Positions 58,735 to 64,000 of a stretch of 64,000 bases of DNA are shown one piece after another (positions within the stretch are counted from its first letter, which is position 1; each line of letters begins with the position of its first letter). The translations under genes and the position numbers were made by a program. Below the pieces are notes generated by a model. That model made no database searches. It saw only the letters and a list, made by a program, of their open reading frames with translations, and was not told where the DNA came from. The DNA comes from Eretmocerus hayati (lineage: Eukaryota > Arthropoda > Insecta > Hymenoptera > Aphelinidae). The stretch lies in assembly GCA_029851415.1 (NCBI GenBank), contig CM056743.1, forward strand, positions 29,648,405-29,712,404, written 5' to 3'.

Positions 58735-59519
58735 ACCTACAACCTACCTGGACTATTGCACAGTGGTATATCTTGACGCAGACGAAACGCAACGGACGCG
58801 ACTGCAACGACTGAATAATTCATGTGTGAGGTACATTTTTGGCGTCAGGAGGGACGAACACATCACCCCGTACAGGGAGCGTCTGTGCTGGCTACGATTG
58901 GACTCTCGTAGACTATATTTTGCAGCCATTCTCATCTACAAAGCAATTAGAATGAAAGAGCCCGAATACTTGGCTGCAATGTTCACCAAGTACCAGCATA
59001 GATGCACCAGTCGGAGTGATGAGAGAGATCTCAACATCCCCAGAGTCCGGCTCAAAGCCACTGAATACTCCTTTCAGTATCGTGGTGCCAGGCTCTGGAA
59101 CTCTCTACCGCCCCTTCTGCGCAGCTCACCCTCATTATCATCATTCAAACTCGCTTTAAAGTCTCATTTCTTCATGCTTGACTCCCGGGGCTCCCCGATC
59201 ATCCCAGATGTATTGGAATGAGCATTCTCAGCAAGATAGAAAAAGGTATATATTTCATTAGTGCAACCCTGTCTTTTTTTTTATATTTATTAAGTGACGT
59301 GTCATATCTGTGATAAACTAAGACTGCTAGAAGCGCTGACCAAATATCTATACTTATTATATTGTAGCCAGAATTTTTCTTATTTCTTTGCAAATGGTAT
59401 TTTTAATGTGTGCATCTAGTAGTGAAATACTCTGACAATATGTTTACATATGTGATGATTATCTGGTTTTTGCCTATTGGCAGAATAATAAACGTATCTA
59501 TCTATCTATCTATCTATCT
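58735..59519 (+). mobile_element. 5'-truncated CR1/Kiri-like LINE fragment
   Basis: A coding tail is followed by a non-coding 3' end and a (TCTA)n tract (about 59494-59520) rather than poly(A). AACTT is present on both sides (58730-58734, 59520-59524), in line with insertion into the AACTTGCCCCC of element Z. Confidence 0.75.
58736..59221 (+). pseudogene. C-terminal tail of a CR1/Kiri-like LINE reverse transcriptase
   Basis: 161 codons with no internal stop. It contains YLDYCTVVYLDAD, LNNSCVRYIFGVRRDEHITP, RRLYFAAILIYKAI, then RGARLWNSLPPLLRSSPSL. This is the conserved region after the polymerase in CR1/Kiri/Jockey-type LINEs, where LNN-C-VR-I-x-R-x-EH-x-P and A-R-LWNSLP are typical. The polymerase and endonuclease are missing. 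Confidence 0.85.
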
Positions 59520-60114
59520 AACTTGCCCCCATTGAGCCATTTCTTCAACAACTATGGTGTACCTCAAAATTTTTCAATGTACTCCAGCTTATTTTAAAAC
59601 TTGTTTCAGGTTCTTCAAAGTGACTCAAAGTACTTCTTATTTTAGTCAACTGAACCCGAGATGTCTCAATTTGCTAAAAATGAAGGCTATGTAAATCGGC
59701 GATAAAGCGCCTGAATCTCCGCATGAATCGTTTTTTTATCCATCTTGATCGACGCGCATTCACATTTGGAGTTATTCGCCGGTTCAAAAGATTCTTTCCA
59801 ACCTATTTTGACGCGATAAACACGTTCTGAGTGATGAAACAAGTGGTACTGCACTCCCTTTTGAGATAAGCACTCGGGGGGCATGTTGGGTACACTCCAA
59901 CTTTGTCCTCGATTTTCGCGAATGGTCTCCGTATTTTCCTTATAAAACAGATCAAGATCCGAGATTTGCAACTCCAAAAACCGGATTTTGAACGTTCTGA
60001 AAAAAAAGAATCGTATGCACTAAAGTACGTTGAGATTGGTCGAACCAAAAAATCTTTGGTACCGGTTTCTCTTAACGTATTTTGGTTGGTGATTATTAAG
60101 TGTGCAAACACGAA

Positions 60115-60300
60115 AAGTGCAAAATAGTAGATTTCGTACTGAATTGATGAGGTTGTAGCTCGCTCCTGAACGATTTGTTTTCGGCCCGAGCCGCAGGCGA
60201 GGGTCGGAATAATCGGCCGGAAGTGGCGAACCTCGCGAACGAGGCGCGAATACTATTATAATATGCAATTCTATGAGTATACCCAAACATCGGAAATTTA
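60115..60300 (+). repeat. Dispersed element X, copy 3, inside element Z
   Basis: Contains TAGATTTCGTACTGAATTG, TGAGGTTGTAGCTCGCTCCT, GAGCCGCAGGCGAGGGTCGG, GAGGCGCGAATACTATT and AAACATCGGAAATTTACAT. It interrupts element Z sequence that is continuous in copy 2. Confidence 0.7.
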
Positions 60301-60506
60301 CATAAAATCACTTTATATTCTTTGGGAGGCGCAGATATCATCCTGCAGGACCCATGGGTCGGTCCAAACATCATTAGTTTTATCATTTTTTAACGCGACG
60401 ATCGTGAAAAAATGGCACAAGGATCGACAAGCGAGTTTACCAAGTGCCCAGTTCTGAGATCGGTATGTGGGGACATGTTGGGCCTCGTGTTGGGCACACT
60501 TTACCT

Positions 60507-63090
60507 TACATTAAAAAATTATCATTTGAAGGTGTGATGAGGATGATTATTTATTAATTTATCGTCTGAGGATTTTCAAATGCGAAGATTCAATCTGTAA
60601 GACTGATGTGTATGTTTACAATGAAGAAGCACAAGTTCTTTCGACACTCAAAAGATATCATGGGATATGGGAAACATCTAATTCTGCAGAAAATTCAAAT
60701 TCCGAATTCTAGAAATTCGTGAGCAAATCGAACCTCAAATCTAGAATCACGCGACCAGCGTTGGCGCATCACATGCAATTTACAATTGTAAAATCCTCTA
60801 AGCGGCAATGTTCAGACCAATTTTCCCATGTTGAAAATGTACCCTGAACACAGTCATCTAGTGAACTACGCCAACGCTGCACGCGACACGGCCAAGTATG
60901 TTTTCGATTATATCCAAAGTATACTCATCGCTAGCATACATAGATTTTGATCAGCAATAAAAATAATTTCATCTCTCGGTGTTTTTCACGTTGTATTCAT
61001 TTTTCATGAGACAATAAAATGATATTGGAAGTCGGCATTATTGATTACGGTCCAAATTTTGATAATGATTGAACGCGTAGAGAGAAACTCGGCCTGGCAA
61101 GTCTAAATAATATGTCTTGTGAATCCATCCGCGGCGGAAGAAATAAGGGTTCAAAATTTTTTCGGAATCATTGCAGCAAACTACTTAAGTGTCCAAGTTG
61201 TTTTTCAGAAATCTCAGATCAACGAATTTTATAAACAACCGTTTTTCAGAGTAGAGTTGCAAACCATTCTTCATTAGGACGCTTTCCGCGTTTGCAATTA
61301 AGAAACAGTATGTAAGATTTCAAAGTGCGTGAAAATACTCGAAATTCTGTGAATATCGAAAATTGTGGAATAAATTGCTTTCTGCCGATTCACAGCTTGC
61401 ACCGTGTTATACATTTAGCCATATCAGTTATTCACATCGAAACTTAGCATCTGTACGATCCGGTACGATCAGTCGGCTTTACCTTTATATTACAGCTTGC
61501 AGCTTCTCGTTAGCCTGCGCTGGTCCAATTGTTGATCCCCTCTACTTGCTGCGGTGATGCTGTGCTGACTCGAAACGAAACACGTTCACTGTTTTACTGA
61601 CTTTTAGGTACTTGCTGAAGAAATACTATCAATGTCATTTTTCTTGTCAGTTTAGTCTGCCAAGGGCATAAATGGTGGGTTAGAAGCGAGTTTACCCTTG
61701 TACACGAGCTTGTGCAGCTGCATCAATCGGAGAATTGGGATTAAGATCGTGACAAACAAAAAAATTACAAAAAGGACCACAAAATGCTCCTGGAAGAAAG
61801 CTTTACCATACGAGAATTTTCCGCAAGCACTGGGGTGAGCCGAGGTAAGCTTTTTGAAGATATTTCGTGTCTGTCACGAAATTTGCAAATAATGGAAATG
61901 CAAAAGCAGTCCTGCAGTTTTTGTAATATGTGAGTTGAGAAAATTGAATAAAATCTCGGATGAAATAGTCTGCTCAGTTTCTGCATTTCAAAATTCATCA
62001 AGACACATTGAATGGTGACGAGATGTTGATCAATTGTCGAAATTTACACGATATTGAGATCGAATACATCGCCGTTTGACGCGAATATTTAAACCTTGTG
62101 AACTTAGATTACATTGAAACTTTGAGCATTATTTCTTGTCAACTTTGTGCGGAATTACCAAATGAAATGGAAAACGAGCTGAGAAAAACCGAAGGACGTG
62201 GCCAATCGATTTTTTCAAAATGAAAGATTCATTTCAAAATGTTAAAAAGCTCAAAAATTGATTGCAGAGCAAGGGCTCGATAAGTGCAAAATTTTAACGT
62301 ATGAGTAGTACTAAAGATTTACTCTATCAGTTTCTATAGGCATGTGATAAGTGTGATTATGAACGATCCATATACCTACAGTATTGATGGGCGCGCAACT
62401 AATGAAAATTCTTTTTTGCATTCGACGTATAATTATACTATTCTTTGCTTTTGCTTTTCGTACCGCACGTGTACAGATTTCGACAGATTTGCTCGATTTG
62501 GGCGCTTCGTATGCATCAGATGCGTTGATAACATGGTTATGAAGTGAAATATAGACAAAGTGTATGTTTATATGTGTCAAACTTCAAAGAATGGAATGAC
62601 GGGGGAGAGGTGAAGATTTATGAAGCTCGCCTATTCGGCGCCGTAAGTAAATCGAAGACGTAAAAACATCTCTCTCATATATAGATATTCAAATTCACAT
62701 GATATACTTGCATAGCAACGAGTGGCTACTCACCAACACATTCGCGCAAATATAGGATATCCATGACGTATATTAAAGGGCTGAAGGAGAGGGATGATGG
62801 GAAAGAAAGAAAGAGAAATGCATACGTCCATCTCTCTCGTTGTTTCTCGGGGACTTGCGCGGTCTTCATCCGAGCCGCCGAATTTTCGCCGCGATGGGCG
62901 GCCCAAAACGCATAAGCAGCCGCTTCGTAACATTTCAGTCCACTTTGAGCAGCCGCCAAGTGGAAAACAACTCTACCGTGTACACGTACACAATTATTTT
63001 ACCCAAGTTCTTTGTATATACCATCTCGTAATTGCATTTTTTTATATTGACACCTCTACTGTGATTTGCAATACCGATTTTTCGCGCCGA
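60507..63090. other. No gene recognised
   Basis: The region upstream of zinc-finger gene 2. The 140-codon frame at 62794-63216 has basic, low-complexity composition and no domain. The sequence becomes more CG-rich after about 62850. Confidence 0.4.
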
Positions 63091-63428
63091 GGTTATAAAG
63101 CTCCGCGGCACGAAAAGGAGAGCTTGCGATTGGAGCAGATGAGAGAGCTTCGGACTGTTGCTATCGCGGCCGTGGTAACTCGCGCGCTTTTCAAGCTCCA
63201 AGTAAAATTTTTCTGAGCTTTATAATTATATCCAAGTATTCTGTGTGCGGAATTTTTTTCACAACTTTTGAGACACGTGTTTGGTGTGAAAGTGTGTGCA
63301 AAATTGTGAGCTTGCAGAAAGTCAGCAGTGGAAAATTGGAGCTGGAGCACAGATACGGCTGCTTCTTTACTCCTTTGTCTTGAACCGAATAATCTGCTAG
63401 TAGCCGATCTTCTATTACATCTTCAACT
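63091..63428 (+). promoter_or_regulatory. Probable core promoter and 5' UTR of zinc-finger gene 2
   Basis: A TTATAAAG box at about 63093-63100 lies in CG-rich sequence, 330 bp upstream of the ATG. No conserved initiator was fixed. Confidence 0.35.
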
Positions 63429-63747
63429 ATGACGTCTAGAGAATTGGAGCAACTGCAGAGTATGCAACATATCTTTGTTGATCGTCGTCATCGAAGAAAA
63501 AAATCATCTTCTGCTGCAATTCGACATCCGCCGACTAAAAATGTATCAGCCGAATTATTTTCTGACATTGAGATGAACAATAATAATAGATCGCCTTGCA
63601 TGAAGTGGATGAGAATTTCCCAGAGGACAAAACTTGGATACAGATGCTCTTCATGCCCGTATTTTAGCGTCAGAAAATCAAACGTCGGAAGGCATTTTGA
63701 TAGAAAACACATCGAGCTCAAGAAACCAAAAAAATGCACCGTTTGCT
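63429..63747 (+). CDS. Zinc-finger protein gene 2, first coding exon (gene continues past the window)
   Basis: 106 codons plus one base, ending at TGCT|GTAAGT (phase 1). Finger 1 is C2H2: C73, C76, H89, H94 (YRCSSCPYFSVRKSNVGRHF). The first two cysteines of finger 2 are C103 and C106 (KKCTVC). The finger-to-finger spacing, the split after the second cysteine and the intron phase are the same as in zinc-finger gene 1, so the two are paralogs. The N-terminus differs: a basic HRRKK stretch followed by a neutral linker. The start ATG sits in CAACTATGA. The rest of finger 2 and any acidic tail should lie beyond 64 kb. Confidence 0.8.
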
Positions 63748-64000
63748 GTAAGTACAAGAGAAAATAATAAAATTCCTTCATTATCACTATTGTCATCTAC
63801 AAGTTATAGTATTATCTTCATAAAAAAATGCATGAGTGCAAAATTACACAGCAAATGCAATGCTTTCAAATGTGACTGTTTTTTCGAGGCCCTTTGTTAT
63901 GAATCAAGTGTAACGACGCGTGCCATCGATGGTTATATCCTCGCGACTCCATCTCTCGTCTTTGATGAGCGCCGCGTTTCTCGTCGATCAACAACACTCT

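Larger units (their letters stand above)
58615..60506 (+). mobile_element. Element Z, copy 3, interrupted by two later insertions
   Basis: Element Z sequence occurs at about 58615-58734, 59520-60114 and 60301-60506. A LINE fragment separates the first two parts and element X the last two. The right end reads GGGCACACTTTACCTTA, matching the terminal repeat of copy 2. Confidence 0.7.

Noticed and set aside
62794..63216. 140-codon frame upstream of zinc-finger gene 2
   Set aside because: Basic low-complexity composition with overlapping frames on the other strand, in the presumed promoter and 5' UTR.

Overview
This is an AT-rich eukaryotic genomic window with spliced genes, poly(A) retroposons and many DNA-transposon remnants. 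An arthropod alpha-arrestin gene, short intron-split zinc-finger genes and the LINE types together suggest an insect. Hymenoptera is my guess, but nothing in the window proves it.

Three protein-coding genes can be supported. (1) A minus-strand alpha-arrestin (arrestin domain-containing) gene runs from about 20.74 kb down to 4.82 kb. I could join seven coding exons with consistent splice sites and phases into a 390-residue product. Its long introns are packed with repeats. (2) A plus-strand two-exon zinc-finger gene lies at 48.09-49.44 kb (275 residues) with a long 3' UTR ending near 50.5 kb. (3) The first coding exon of a paralogous zinc-finger gene starts at 63.43 kb and runs off the window. 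In both zinc-finger genes the intron cuts the second finger at the same place and in the same phase.

The stretch from 21 to 47 kb, and the gaps around the zinc-finger genes, are transposon territory. They hold a very young 5'-truncated I/R1-type LINE with an 11-bp target duplication (43.77-45.67 kb). A truncated CR1/Kiri-like LINE sits inside an older inverted-repeat element at 58.7-59.5 kb. A 764-bp retroposon headed by 5S rRNA sequence lies at 38.0-38.8 kb with a perfect 12-bp target duplication. A 3,003-bp foldback element at 39.58-42.59 kb has near-identical arms, a core of 78-bp tandem repeats and an 8-bp target duplication. At least a dozen other inverted repeats of 60 to about 1,800 bp are visible.

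The most unusual items are the 5S-headed retroposon and the 3-kb foldback element. I see no CRISPR array, operon or bacterial-type system. The genes are unrelated to each other: one is a probable membrane-trafficking adaptor and two are probable DNA-binding proteins.
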